Shown here: piece after piece, positions 47,326-60,519 of the stretch
How positions within the stretch are numbered: the first letter of the stretch is position 1
Layout of the letters: the number at the start of each line of letters is the position of its first letter
NCBI RefSeq assembly: GCF_030052815.1
Contig: NC_079502.1
Span: forward strand, 7,933,481 to 7,997,480
DNA: 64,000 nt
Source of the DNA: Hevea brasiliensis
Taxonomy: Eukaryota; Streptophyta; Magnoliopsida; Malpighiales; Euphorbiaceae
Direction of reading: 5' to 3'
Notes under the pieces: generated by a model
What the model saw: the letters and a program-made list of their open reading frames with translations, nothing else
What the model was told of the DNA's origin: nothing
The model's database searches: none
Position numbers and translations under genes: made by a program

Positions 47326-50300
47326 ATGGCAGCCAATTTCTGGACTTCTTCTCACTAGTATTTTTTTTTTTTAATATGATCTTTTGGTTTCTATTTTTGT
47401 TTGTTTCATCTGATGTTTATTTACTTTTTTTTTTTTTTGGTATCGTGTGTGCAGCAAGCAGCTTTTGGACCCGGAAGAGGTAGATGTGCTGCAGCCGCTG
47501 GACAAAGACAAGGGCGTAACTCTTGAAGATTTCAAGCTTATTAAGATGCATATGGCCAATTGTATGATCTTATTCAATTTTATCGTTTCGTTTGCTTCCA
47601 TTCAAGAAATTACTTTTTGTCTGAATATGGGATTTTTATGAAATTCTCTCATCTGAGTTTTTGCTTTTTTATTTATATCATGTGGTTGATGCTGAATTGT
47701 GATCTTTATACTATTTTTCTTCCTCTTCATACTGTTTCTTACAGGCTTGTTGCCTTTTCTTTTGTCTGGGTTTTCGTTTTTTCTTGAGTAAATTTTATAA
47801 TTTGCAGTTATTTTCTGGGGTTATGTAGTTGTATCGGGTAATTGCTAATTAGTCTAGTGTTTACTGTATATTTGAAAGCATAAAAAATATTTCAAGAAAT
47901 TCATAAAATTTGAGCATGTTTGAATGAAAGCTGCTATTTATTTTTTTAAGCTTAGTTGTTACTACTTATGTGTTCTGCAGTTACTTGATGGTAAAACCAG
48001 ATTAATGATAAATAAATAACATTTTTCAATGAAAGTTTGTCATACAAGTACTTGTAGTTCATTAAATATTCACGCATGTGAATTTGCATAAGGTCTCGTA
48101 CACTATAAACCAGTTTTTATGTGGTTTTGGTCTCCTATGTGTTGGTGAATAAAGGTTCTTAAACTCATATTTCCCTTTTAAAGAATTGAACTTGTATAAC
48201 TGTTTCACCTGAAAATGACAATGAACTCATCTGAGGTGCTTACGTAAATGCGCATTACTATGCTAATAATTTGGTGTGCATTCTTCATTATTGCATTTTT
48301 CAATTTTATTTATTTTCTTTCTCCATCAATTCCCTTTGTTTTCTGTTTCTTTTTGTCAGACATATGCAAATTGGCTCATCATGTTAAAGTTAGGCAAAGG
48401 TATGATCTTATACCTCTCATCTTTTAATACATTTTTTATTTTTCTTGAAATTTATCATTGCCAAATTAGTTTGTAAATATGGGATTAAACTTAACTTCAA
48501 TTCAATCTCATTGGTGTTGGATATATGGATTTCCTTGTCCTTTTTTTTTTCTTTGCTTCTACATTTGGAACTTGAAAAGTAGCAATTTTCCCTTTAAATG
48601 AGTCATCAAGGGGCTATCATACTAAAATTAACTTTGTGGGTAAATCAGCTCGTAAGTTTTATTTTTAGGAGCAATTAAGTCCCAAAATCTGACTAAAATC
48701 TCAAATACATGAGTTCAATTCAGTCAGATTTAATTGCCGTTAAAATAAAACTTACAGGCTAATTTGCCTGCAAAGTTAATTTTGGATATTTTCCCTTCGA
48801 TGACAAGTTCAGGGGGCAAATTGCCACTTTATCTGAATTATATATCTAATGTTACTTACAAAATTTATTTTGCGTCCTTTGTTCGTTTGTGAGGTGGCAG
48901 CGATTTATTAATACCCTCTCTAATGTATTGATTAAGCTTTCAGGGTTGTGGCCACTGCAGTTACATACATGAGACGTGTATATACCAGGTACTTGGATGA
49001 TTTCTGATGGGGTGAGAAAAGTATAGTCAGAAACTAGAAGCTAAAGAATTATGCTTTACTTTGAACTCTATATAAATTTGATAAAGCACATTTGCGTGTG
49101 CTCTTTTTCTTTTAATGATCTAACATCTAAGTTCTCTAAAATCTTTAAGAAAACCCTCTGAGGTTTTCTATAATATACATTTTGGCCACTATTAGTTCAA
49201 AATTAGCAAGCTTACTCATTGAGGTTTGTTAATGGCTCAACACTTAGTCATCGATTATAAAATTATCAATTACTACATTTTAGTCCTTGAAATTTTCAAC
49301 TAAATTATACTTTATCTCTAAAGTTTAAACTTTAATTGCACTTTAGTCCCTAAATTTTATATTTTAAAACACATTAGTTGGTCAAATTCTTGTACTTATG
49401 ACTGATGGTAGTAGGTCGAAATTTTCTAATTTTGAAATGATTGGGGATAAAGTGTATTTTGAGACAAATTTTAGTTATTGTTTGTAACTAATTCAATCAT
49501 ATTTACAATCACTTAATGTGCAATTTTTGTCTGACCTTTTTGCTTCAAATAAAAATAAGTGTATAAAGTTTTACTGTATATAATGCTGGAAGCTTTGGGC
49601 ATCATAGCAGTGTCCTGGGAAGCTTTATCCAAGTATCAATGTCCTTCTTTCTTATATTCTTTTAATTTCCAACCATTTATTCCAAGTTGCAGTCACCAAT
49701 CATAATGTGTTTTTTAAATCATTGGGCATCTCAATGCTTCTATAGGGATTACTTGTCATGCTAATGCCAAATGTAATATCACTCACTAGTCTTGATTTCT
49801 TTTTGTGCTATCAGAAAGAGTATGTCAGAATATGATCCGCGACTAGTAGCTCCAACCTGCTTGTACTTGGCAGCAAAAGCTGAAGAAAGCACTGTTCAGG
49901 CCAGACTTCTTGTTTTTTACATAAAAAAATTCTGTAAGCAGTTATTAATGCCTTAATGCATCAATTATTCAACTTTCATTATAGTTTGGTTGTTGGCCTT
50001 CTGTTTAGTGCAAAATGTGCTGACAGTCACCTTCTGCCCCATAGATGCTGATGAAAAGTACAGGTATGAAATCAAAGACATACTGGAGATGGAAATGAAG
50101 ATTTTGGAAGCTCTTAACTATTACCTGGTTGTCTTCCATCCTTATCGTTCATTGTCTCAGTAAGTATAGTTTTTATTTTTGTTTTATCTTTACCATTTTT
50201 GCTCTGCATCTTATGGTTTGGTTTTAATTGTTGGGTTGTCTTCCATGATTGATACAACTTTTATTTTACTTTATTCTATTTTTGTGTGTGTATTTTTGTT

Positions 50301-53300
50301 GGGGGGGTGGGGAGTGAGGGGACGTAAATGGTGTATTTTAAAGATGAAGGAAGATTTTTCATTTCACATGTAATTGTGAAATTGACGATAAAAAGTGCAA
50401 ACAAGTGAAATATCATAGTGTGACCTGGTGCATTTGGTTAGTAGCCTATGGTCGAGTGCTTGCCTTTCAATATAGGTGGTCTGGGTTTCAATCCTGCAAC
50501 CTCCTTTCTTTTATTTCTATTCATATTTGTTGCTGTTAAGCTTTAAAATTTTAACATATTCTGGTCTTATAGTTGGTGAGTTGGTTATGCAATTTCTCTA
50601 AACAAAAGAAGAAGATTTTATTAATATAGGGAAGAACAGAAATACAAATTAGAGGATAGTTACCAGCATCTCGGAATAACCAGAAAAGTGTATCAGGAAA
50701 AAAATAAAAAACTAGTGCAGTGTGCTCTGGTAAAAATAAACATGTAATGTAGGCATACTAATACGTCCGATGATAAAATAAACCATAATTAACTGAAGTC
50801 TAAATTCATAATGAGTCTAATCTAACTCAACTCAACTCAACTAAGCCTTTATCCCAGAGATTTGGGGTTGGCTATATGGATTCGCTTTCTCCACTCTAAA
50901 CGATTTTGGGTTAAATCCTCAGAAATGTGTAATGCTTTTAGGTCATGTTGTACTACTCTCCTCCAAGTCAATTTAGGTCTACCCATTTTTTTCTTTTTAT
51001 CCTCTAACCTAATGTGCTCTACTTGTCTAACTGGAGCCTCCGTATGTCTACGCTTCACATGACCAAATCATCTCAATCTCTCTTCTCTCAACTTATCTTC
51101 AATTGACACCACTCCTACGTTTTCTCTAATACTCTCATTACGGACTTTATCTAGTCTAGTATGGCCACTCATTTACCTTAACATTCTCATCTCTGCAATT
51201 CTTATCTTAGACGCATACGACTCTTTCAGTGCCCAACACTCACTACCATATAACATAGCCGGTCGTATGGCTGTACGGTAAAATTTTCCTTTCAACTTAT
51301 TGGGAATTTTACGATCACATAAAACTCCTGTGGCACGTCTCCACTTCAACCATCCGGCTTTAATCCTATGACTAATATCCTCCTTACATCCCCCATCTAC
51401 TTGAAGGACTGAGCCTAGATATTTAAAGTGATTACTTTGGGATAGTACCACTCCATTCAAACTAACTACTTCCCTATCACCAGTTTGGCCTTCACTGAAC
51501 TTGCAATGCATGTATTTTGTCTTCATTCTACTTAACTTAAAACCCTTTGACTCTAAAGTACTTCTCCAAAGCTCTAGTTTTCTGTTGTCTCCTTCTCGTG
51601 TCTCATCTATCAGAACAATATCATCCGCAAACAACATGCACCAAGGAATACTCTCTTATATATGTTTCGTCAATTCATCTAAAACTAATGTAAAAAGGTA
51701 AGGGCTTATGGCTGATCCTTGGTGTAATCCAATTGAGATCGGAAAATCTCTTGTGTCCCCTCCCACTGTGCGCACAATAGTAGTTGCTCCTTCATACATA
51801 TCTTTCAATACTTGTATGTACCTAATAGATACCTTCTTTTGTTCTAACACATTCCATAAGAAATCTCTTGGAACACTATCATAAGCCTTCTCCAAATCAA
51901 TAAAAACCATGTGTAGATCTTTCTTCACATCTCTATATTTCTCCATCAAGCTTCTAATAAGAAAGATCGCTTCCATAGTTGAACGACCGGGCATGAAACC
52001 AAATTGATTGAGAGAGATAGAAGTATCATGACGTAGTCGATGCTCCACAACTCTCTCCTACAACTTCATAGTATGGCTCATGAGTTTAATTCCCCTATAG
52101 TTTGAGCGACTCTGTATGTCTCCCTTATTTTTAAAAATAGGTACTAAAATACTTCTCCTCCATTCATCAGACACTTTCTTTGAGTTTAGAATCTTATTAA
52201 ATAATTTAGTTAACCATGCCACTCCCATATCTCCCAAACACTTCCACACTTCAATTGGTATTTCATCAGGTCCATAGGCTTTACCTATTTTCATTCTCTT
52301 AAGTGCTTCCTTTACTTCTAAAGATCTAATCCTTCTAGTATAATTCACATTTTTTTCTATTGTTCTATAGTCTATATTCACGCTATTACCATTTTGACTA
52401 TTATTAAAGAGATCATTAAAATAATTTCTCCATCTTTCTTTAATGTCCTCATCTTTCACCAACATTTTTCTTTCTTTATCCTTAATGCACCTAACTTGAT
52501 TCAGATCTTGACATTTTCTCTCTCCTCCTTGCTAATCTATAAATATCTTTCTCCCCTTCTTTAGTTCCAAGTTTCTCATATAACTTTTCAAGGGCCTGTG
52601 CTCTTGCTTGACTAATTGCCTTTTTTGCCTCTTTCTTTGCTATCTTGTACTGTTCATATGCCTCATTATTATCACATTTAGGTAATTTCTTATACCATTC
52701 CCTTTTTCTCTTCACTGCCTTTTGTACTTCCTCATTCCACCACCATCTCTCTTTTGAGGGTGGTCCATGTACTTTAGATTCTCCAAGTACTTTTCTAGCT
52801 ACTTTTCTAATCTTTGATGCCATCTGTATTCACATATCATTGGCCTCCATATCCAGCTTCCATACTTCGGACCCGAGAAGCTCATTTTTGAACTTCACTT
52901 GCTTTACTCCTTTGAACTCTCACCACTTTGTTCGAGCTACACTATTTCTTCTGGCTTTACTTGAATTGTTCCTAAACTTGACATCCAAGACCACCAACCG
53001 ATGTTGACTTGTTAAAGCCTCTCCTGGAATGACCTTGCAATCCTTGCATAGAGCCTATTTGTCTTCCTGGTTAAGAGGAAGTCGATTTGACTTCTATGTT
53101 GCCCACTTTTGAAAGTCACTAAATGTGACTCTCTTTTTATAAAGTAGGTATTTGCTAATACTAGGTCGTATGCCATAGCAAAATCCATGATTACTTTTTC
53201 CCTCCTCATTTCGACTGCCAAAACCAAAACCTCCATGAACATTCTCATAACCTTGTCTATCACTTCCTACACGTCCATTCAAATCTCCACCAATGAAAAT

Positions 53301-56300
53301 ATTCCCTTCATTCGGTATGCTTTGCATTAAATCATCCATATCTTCCCAAAACCTTTGTTTACTCCCACTGTCTAGTCCTATTTGTGGGGCATAAGCATTA
53401 ACTATATTTATTGTTTCTCCTTCTAGTACTAGCTTTACTAGTATAATTCTATCTCCTACTCTTCTCACAGCTATTACTGCGTCTTTCAATGTCCTGTCTA
53501 TGATTATGCCCACTCCGTTCTTGTTTCTCTCCTTTCCGGTAAATCACAGTTTGTACCCTGAATTACCCACTTCTTTACTTTTATCTCCTACCCATTTAGT
53601 CTCCTGAATGCAAGTAATATTCACCCTTCTCCTTTCCAAGGTATCCACAAGCTCCATTAATTTTCCTGTAAGTGATCCAACATTCCAAGTACCAACCCTG
53701 ATCCTCCTCCTATCCTGCTCCTTCTTAATTAGTCTCCTTTTATGATATCTTCTATTGTTTTTTATGTCTATCTTGGGTTCTGTTCCACTATCTGTTCTAC
53801 TATCTGTCCTATGGACTAACTTCTTTACCCACACCCGTCCATGATGTGGGAACCCTTGCTCACTTAACACCACACCGGGGCGCCGGCATGGCGCATCGCT
53901 ATCGGTGAACGCGCTACACCCTTGCATATTTCTCACTACACCCGGGCTTCGATGTAGCGCGTCGTGAGTAGAGGACGCCCCTACGTTTATATCATTTGAA
54001 TACATATCATAAGGTATGACGAAATTTTTACGCTGGTTGTCACCTATCGCAACCCTCCTCCTTTATCCGGGTTTGGGACCGGCTAAGCGTAAGCTACTTA
54101 GGCGGAGTTATAATGAGTCTAACACTTTAAAAAAATAAAAATAAAAAATCCATCAAACTAATTGTAGAAAATCAGTAAAATTCTGGTTATTTTGGTTGAA
54201 TTTTTTGCCTAATTGAAACAATAACCAAAAACTGAATTTTTTAGAGAGTACTAATTGAACCAAACCAAAAACCATGTTGTTTGAGGAAAAGTAAAGAGGA
54301 AAGGTGTCTACTGAATTGCTATGATTTGTTTTATTATTTCAATCATAACAAAATCTAACTCAACCTAGGTTGGGAATAGAGATCTTTTGTTCCAGTGGCA
54401 ACATGCTGGTGCCAAACCTCAAACTGTAGCATGATTAAGAAAAGGAGGGGGGGGGGGGGGGGGTTTGTTAACCTTAAGGATTCTGTTGCCCTGTCCTCCG
54501 TGGCACCTTCAATTCCTATTTAAGTCTCATTTTTTTTGAACAGCTAGTTGATACATGACCTTTAGTGGTATTTTTTTCTAGATCTCAGCAAGGATACTGA
54601 AAATGATTGATTACTGAATCTCCTCTGAGTGACCTTTAGTGTCTTCATACGGAAAACAAATTACACAAATGGCTTAGTACAAAATTTCAATAATTCTAAA
54701 CTACCTTAGTCTCATTGGTGCTAACAAAGTTCTTTTTTCTGGCTTTTTATTCTGGTTGGTCCTCACAATATCTTTATTCTCAATGAAATATCTTATTTAG
54801 CAGAAACCTTCTCCTGTTTGTCTTGGCCTTTACAGGTTGTTGCAGGATGCTGGCATTAATGACATCAATATGATTCAATTTTCTTGGTAAGCATCCAACA
54901 TGTACAATCTTTTAACTTTTTGAAGTTATTGCTGGAGCTAGGGAGGGACACATTCCATTCTTATTCAATTTTTTTAGTTACATGTTTATTTATTTGATTG
55001 TATGTAATTCCTATATTAACTAATTCTTTTATAAAGAGCTGCTGGAGATATTTTTCCTTTCATATTTGTCAATTGGATTCCATAGTGAATTTATGTATCA
55101 AGCTAACTGGATGGTTTAAACATCCTCATGTAGTCTACTCAAATCATTGGGTTTTTTTTTTCAGAAGTAAACATTGATAGAATAGAGTCAGAGTAAAAAA
55201 ATAGCGTAATATTTATGTTAAGGTAAGGCTTGTGAGTTAGAAGCAAGTTTAAATGTTCAACTTACACCCATGGTAATTATTAGATCCATGACATTAGTGT
55301 CTGGGAGCTAGTTTTAGGTTTAGGTCTTGGCTATGGAGGTTTCAATATTTGAAGCAATGTGTAGCAGGTATTTTTTAAAAGAAAAGGTTGTTAACTGCAG
55401 TGCAAAATCATGTTATGTATTGTTAAAACTGCAATAGTAGGCAGATGATTCAAGTAGCCGAGGTAGAGAACTATGGTTTGGTTCACTTTAAAACTCGTAA
55501 TCTCCATGGAGAAAAATAGGCGGTGGAACAATGAAATATGAATACCATCTCCTATAGCCCAAAAGTGCATCCTTGTTGAGCAACATGAAGTTTGGTAGGT
55601 TTTAGATAATTTTTTCAGTCTCATTGTGCCTTAAATCTCCATACTGTCCTTGCCATTGGTTCATACTTCAGTGCTTCAAGTTGGAATCTCAAATTCATGC
55701 AAATCGAGTATTCAAATTATGAGCAGATATTAAATAATTTACAATTTTTTTTTTCTAATGAGCATCTAGAATTTAGTTTCACACCATTTGCAAACGTTCT
55801 TGTATCACCATCATTTGTTTAGAAGGCTTACAAAGCTTGTTCCTTCTAGCTTTTGTCATTGATTGATTGATTCTCCGAGCTTGTGCATGTTTTATGCAAT
55901 TGATATTTGAATTGCAGAATTCTGTGGAACCGGAAAAAAGAAAAGCTCATGTGAAAACCCATGTGAAAAAAGCCACATCATATTACATTCATTCTGTGGC
56001 ACACAAGATTTTCTTTTGATGCAAAAAGAGTGGCAAAAATTATATCTTGCTACATAGTTTTTTAAAACAACAGAATCATTTGATGGCAACCGCATTTAAG
56101 TTGTGAAAACATTTTGGGAAACCCGAATAAGAAAGATGCCCTTTCTTTGATAACAAACAGTTACAAGCCTTCTAATTTTTGAAACGGATTCCTTGTGAAA
56201 AGGAGAAAGATCCTGTAATTCTAGCGTTCCCTTTCTTTTTCTTTTGCTCAACTTATTGTCCAAATGTTTGAAAATTATCAAATAGCTTCATGATTTCTGA

Positions 56301-57061
56301 GTTTAACCTTTTTAGCTGATTAACCTTTTCTCTCCTTGTGGGTACATCCTACCGTAATGCTAGCTGTTGATTTGTACAAATATTGTTATTATAAAATTTG
56401 TCATAATTTGTATCTTGATTGATTTAAAATAACATAGATATGCTGACATCTACAGGGGACTTGTAAATGACACCTGCAAGATGGACCTAATTCTTATACA
56501 CCCTCCACATCTAATTGCTTTAGCTTGCATATACATTGCTAGTGTGCATAAAGACAAGGATATAACAGCATGGTTTGAGGAGCTTCGTGTTGATATGAAT
56601 GTGGTGAGTCTATCTTATACTTGTCTCTCTTCTTCTTTGGTTCCATCTTGTTATGGTCATATCTACATTGAAACTAGTGGTTGGCAGTTTGGTCAGAAAG
56701 AAAAGTTTGAATTAAAAGTTTAAAACACTAATGTTGATGCACCATGTTCTAGAATGATGTTGGATATGGGAATTATCTGATTATCCGAATGAATGGTGCA
56801 TATGTAAACTGTTGTGAGATGCACAATTAATCATATGGTGTCTTGGAATTGCTTGTAGAAAAACATGAGCAGTAATTCTGATCTTGAAGCCCCACTAAGC
56901 TGATAGCGAGAGTTCTATTTCTTATAATTAACACACAATCACATCTAATTTGGCAGGTGAAAAATATTTCAATGGAGATACTAGATTTCTATGAAGGCCA
57001 GAGACTGATCACAGATGATAGATTTAACACTGCCTTCAGCAAACTAGCATTGAAGCCCTAA
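47326..57061 (+). CDS. CYCC1: cyclin C (Mediator CDK8-module cyclin)
   Basis: Nine exons (47326-47357, 47455-47561, 48360-48399, 48944-48988, 49815-49933, 50045-50159, 54836-54886, 56456-56603, 56957-57061) join in frame to 254 codons including TAA, 253 residues, the normal length of plant cyclin C. The N-terminus is [16 protein letters not shown]. The cyclin box covers about 45-145, with [18 protein letters not shown] and [33 protein letters not shown] and [20 protein letters not shown] follow in the second fold. Cyclin C activates CDK8/CDKE in the kinase module of Mediator and regulates RNA polymerase II transcription in the nucleus. All introns are GT/AG. Intron 6 (50160-54835) is enlarged by an antisense RTE LINE; the coding sequence is undamaged. 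Confidence 0.97.
50421..50505 (+). mobile_element. tRNA-related SINE-like fragment in cyclin C intron 6
   Basis: A tRNA-like run contains TTTGGTTAGTAGCC (A-box-like) and, 40 bp later, GGTTTCAATCC at 50484-50494 (B-box-like). The spacing resembles the pol III promoter of plant SINEs. No cloverleaf is obvious and the 3' end is not defined. Confidence 0.4.
50821..54109 (-). mobile_element. RTE-type LINE, nearly full length, in cyclin C intron 6
   Basis: A perfect 13-bp target duplication, ATAATGAGTCTAA, flanks it at 50808-50820 and 54110-54122, and defines 3,289 bp. On the minus strand the 5' end reads AACTCCGCCTAAGTAGCTTA and the 3' end finishes with TTGAG repeats instead of poly(A), the pattern of plant RTE elements. 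It encodes an endonuclease followed by a reverse transcriptase. It is antisense to the host gene. Confidence 0.95.
51173..54005 (-). pseudogene. RTE endonuclease and reverse transcriptase, lightly damaged
   Basis: The minus strand begins near 54005. The apurinic endonuclease shows [22 protein letters not shown] and [14 protein letters not shown] linker (52823-52491) is Lys/Arg-rich. The reverse transcriptase has [10 protein letters not shown] and [18 protein letters not shown] (52400-52080), [11 protein letters not shown] and [11 protein letters not shown] (52010-51870), [12 protein letters not shown], and the catalytic FADD at about 51630. In-frame stops lie near 53542, 52056 and 51645, and a frameshift near 52500. 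Few lesions in about 2.8 kb suggest a fairly young copy. It is not expected to be active. Confidence 0.92.
54447..54463 (+). repeat. poly(G)17 tract in cyclin C intron 6
   Basis: Seventeen consecutive G residues, preceded by AAAGGA. Such long G runs are rare and can form quadruplex structures in DNA or in the nascent transcript. Confidence 0.9.
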
Positions 57062-58160
57062 ATACTTTGGTCACTTGGAAATAATCCTGTCCTACATTTA
57101 ATCCAATATAAACAAGGCATGGGATCGATCCAAGAGAAATCTTCAACCAGAGTAAACCTGCTTGCTCTTTTGAAAGAAATTTGTTAGGATGGCTGTGTGG
57201 AGGCAGTAGACATCTTTTGCAGGATTGCTAAGGTTCAAGTACTGTACTCGTCCGTTTACACCCATGTTTAAGCATAAGAATTATGGCATTGTTTTCACTG
57301 AGAGATTGAAAACTGATAGCTAGTGTAGCAAGCTCGCATCGATGGAGCTCGCTAGCTCTGACTAGTTTTCGGAGAGTCAGATGATAACATTGTAAACTTA
57401 TAATTCTAGACTTGAAGATAACATATTTATCATATTTGTTTGTTTCCACCTATTTTTTATTTTGGTACTGTTATGCTTCATGCAGCAATAATATCAAGCA
57501 GTCATCAATATAAGCAAGTTTATGCTTGCAAAAAAGATGGCACACGAGTAACGAGCTTCAGATAAATTTTCAGGCTTATAACTAGACTATCCATCAACAG
57601 TAATTTTATTGAAATTAAAATTACAAATTGAAATTCAGTGATTGTACTGAAATTAATAATAAAGTTCAGTAATTATATTGAAATCAGTAACAAGTTCAAA
57701 ATGTTGCATATTTGAGTTACAAAAGTGTTAAAGAAGATTGATGATAATACAGGAGAATCTAGCATCATCACTAAATATTTAGCACTAAATCAAGTAAAAA
57801 ATATTCATAAAACCAAACACATGAAGTCGGGATTCGTTAGTTGAATTGAATAAAGGTCCAGTGGAGGTCGCTTACTGAATCCAATGCTTCCCTGCATCAT
57901 TGAGCCGTATGAAGGACATGATACTAACCATTGATGTTAAAAAATGGGACCGTTCTAGCCAATTCAATTTAAAAATGGAGAAGGAAACGGCTAAGGAAAA
58001 CACATTCTCATATTAAACGTGCTTTCTAGCCATTAGATGAATATTTTTACCCAAATGCAATATGATTGACTCGAGTTCACCATGAGAATGAGAATAATGA
58101 TGCCTAATCGTTCCATAGACAAAACTCCTAGCAGATCTCAAGAAGGAATTGCTATCATAA
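57062..58160. other. 3' flanks between cyclin C and the minus-strand gene
   Basis: The genes are convergent. The region should hold the 3' UTRs of both (the cyclin C UTR probably within 57062-57450). No other gene is supported. Confidence 0.5.
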
Positions 58161-59771
58161 TCATGGTTGAGCATTAGATGGTACAAGATCAAGAGCATGC
58201 CCAGCATTTCCTATTAGCGTTTGTCTTTTTTTCTTAGCCTGCTGTTTCTCTGTATACAACAAAATATAGATGACATTATCAGAACCAATAAATTAAAGAA
58301 TTTAGAACAATAAGAACCTGGAAGGAACAGCTGGTACCTAATTTTCTCTTAGCTTCAGATTTGGCAAAGAACTCCCTCCATTCATCAGTTAGAACAAAAA
58401 TTGGGTCCCCCTCCTCTTCTTCTTCCTCTTCTGATACATTGTGGCCAGGGTCTTGCAATACCCTAATAGTTGAGGTAATAATAATATCAAGAATAAGAAC
58501 ATATAAAACAAATAGTTGACTAAGGCTACTTTTGTTTCACAAAAGTATCCTTTTTTTAAAAAAAAAAAAAAATTCTTTTTCGCAATTTTCAGTGTTTAAG
58601 GAGCTTAGAAATTTATCAAGAAGAAAAAAACAAAGTAATTTTCCAGACTATCACAAACTAAAAAGAAGATGGAAGCTATCAAGGAATCACATAAACAAAT
58701 TTCCATTAGTCCACTGACCACTCTGCCAATCTTTGGCTTTCATCAATCACCAGACGCCACAACCAACAACCACAATGATCCTTTGGTTTGTTTCATTTCA
58801 TCTTCAACTACAAATAAAAAATATGAAGGGCCAGTTTGGTTCAACAGCTTTGATCAGCTGGTGGCAATCGGTAACCAAATGTTATCATTCTTAGCTTTCA
58901 GCGATAAAATTAAGTTTGATCCAAAGCTATACTTACTAAAAACTCACGATTGGAAGCATAAAAGCTTAAAGGAGGCCTCAACCGCTAAACATTTTCATTC
59001 TCTTATTTACTGAAAGAAAATTAATATTTTTCAACATATTTCAAATCCCAGAAAATGTTTTTCTTGGACAATTTATTTTCCATAATTTTTAGTAATTACC
59101 AAATTGGCTCAACAAGTATATGTAATGCTAAGCTGATATCAAAACTGATTGGCAGTAAACTTCTATGATTTTCTATGACCAGATTCAACCAAACCCTGAA
59201 TAAAGCTTAATTGACAAGTCAACTCAGAAGACAGTCTTCATATTTTTATCAGACTGTTAGAATCGCTGCAGTGGCTTCTGGGTAGGGAGGGTATCATTGC
59301 CACCGAAATTTGGAGTTAGCTCCAAGAGGAAAAAAAAAAAAAAAAAAACGGCGGTTTATGGATATAAAATTTGTTTTGCAATCAAACTTGTAAAATCGCA
59401 TACCAAGCGTATGACATTAAACCCAAGAAAAAACAAGATTCCGAAACTAAAATTAAGAAGAGCAGAAAGGTGTTAACTTACTGGGTGATGGAGGCAGTTT
59501 CTTTGTGCGCATCAGCCAAGTCGTTTAGCGGTGGATAAGAACCGATAAGTTCTGGGCCTCTTAGAGGATGCGGGGCAAACCTAGGGCATACAAGGCAATG
59601 GCAATTATAATGGTGGTGATGGCAGTGGTTGTGGGAAGGGCAGAAGTGGTGGTGGCACTGGTGGTGGTGGTGATGGTGGTGGCGGTGACAAAGAGGATGG
59701 TGGTGGTGGTGTTGGTGGTGCGGGTGCGAGCATAGAGGCCTCGGCCTAATAAATCTGAACGAAGAATCCAT
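58161..59771 (-). CDS. histidine-rich protein of unknown function
   Basis: Minus-strand exons 59771-59482, 58462-58338 and 58249-58161 join in frame to 168 codons (167 residues and TGA). All junctions are GT/AG (CA|GTAAGT and TTAG|GTACC donors; TATTAG and TACAG acceptors). Residues about 15-60 are dominated by His with interspersed Cys, suggesting metal binding. The next part reads PPLNDLADAHKETASITQ. Exon 2 starts VLQDPGHNVSE, with an acidic Glu run, then DPIFVLTDEWREFFAKSEAK. Exon 3 is short and basic (KQQAKKKRQ). The DEWREFF...KRKLEKQQAKKK ending looks conserved and may be a coiled-coil or nuclear segment; I do not recognise a named family. Function unknown. Confidence 0.72.
58828..59198. 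mobile_element. possible MITE in intron 1 of the histidine-rich gene
   Basis: GGGCCAGTTTGGTTCAACAG near the left and ATTCAACCAAACCCTG near the right are imperfect inverted repeats about 370 bp apart, in the style of PIF/Harbinger ends. No clear target duplication; tentative. Confidence 0.3.
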
Positions 59772-60519
59772 TGATTACCTTTAGGCGTTTTACCGCATTA
59801 GACAAACTTGAGACTTTACTAGGCAGAGAACGAGCCTGTGAGCTTTTTAATAGGTCACGCAAACCGTTGCTCGTTTCATTTGATTTTTAAATTATATTTG
59901 AATAAATTATTATTTAATCACTAAAATTTAATAAAATCAATGATTCGATTATTGTATTTTTAAAATTAAATTAATTAATTTCTTTTCATTCTATTAATTT
60001 AAATCTCTTTCCATTTATTAAAGAAATTAAAATTTTAAAACATTGTAAATTTTAATAAATACCCTTTATTAATAAAGATAATATTTTCTAAGAAAAATTT
60101 CTTCCAAAAAAACTTTAAAGAAAGAACGTATCTTAAGAAATAAAATTCATAAAAATTATTTTCAATAAAAGTTTGTTCCTTAAGAAATTCAAATAGAATT
60201 TTGTTTGTTTTAAAAAATTTAATAACAAAAGAATTTTAAAATTTTAATAATAAAAAAATTTTAACCCTCTTTTAAATATGCATGTTAAATGGTGAAATTT
60301 TAAATATTAAAATTTTTTTCTTTTGATTTTTTTTTTGAAAATTTTCAATTTTTTAAGAGATCAATAGACTTTATTTTATAAATTAAAATTTAAAAATACA
60401 TTATTACAAGATGGACGAGTGAAATTTACTCATTTTGATATAGTCACTCTTCTCTCTTTAGGTTTCTAGAGAGGAGTTTTTCTCTAGTCTCTTCTTTTGT
60501 CTTAAGGAATTAGACCACT
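59772..60519. other. upstream flank of the histidine-rich gene and AT-rich spacer
   Basis: 59772-59880 should contain the promoter of the minus-strand gene. 59880-60430 is AT-rich without a coding signal. Confidence 0.5.

Noticed and set aside
50484..50494. B-box-like word suggesting a tRNA gene
   Set aside because: No acceptor-stem pairing or complete cloverleaf could be drawn, so I kept it only as a SINE-like fragment.
53544..54005. The EN-like peptide as a host gene of the craniofacial development protein 2-like type
   Set aside because: This annotation name is commonly given to RTE endonucleases. The perfect target duplication and downstream reverse transcriptase show it is part of a LINE.
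58669..59013. 114-codon plus-strand frame between the exons of the histidine-rich gene
   Set aside because: It lies within a well-supported intron on the opposite strand, has no recognisable domain, and overlaps a possible MITE.
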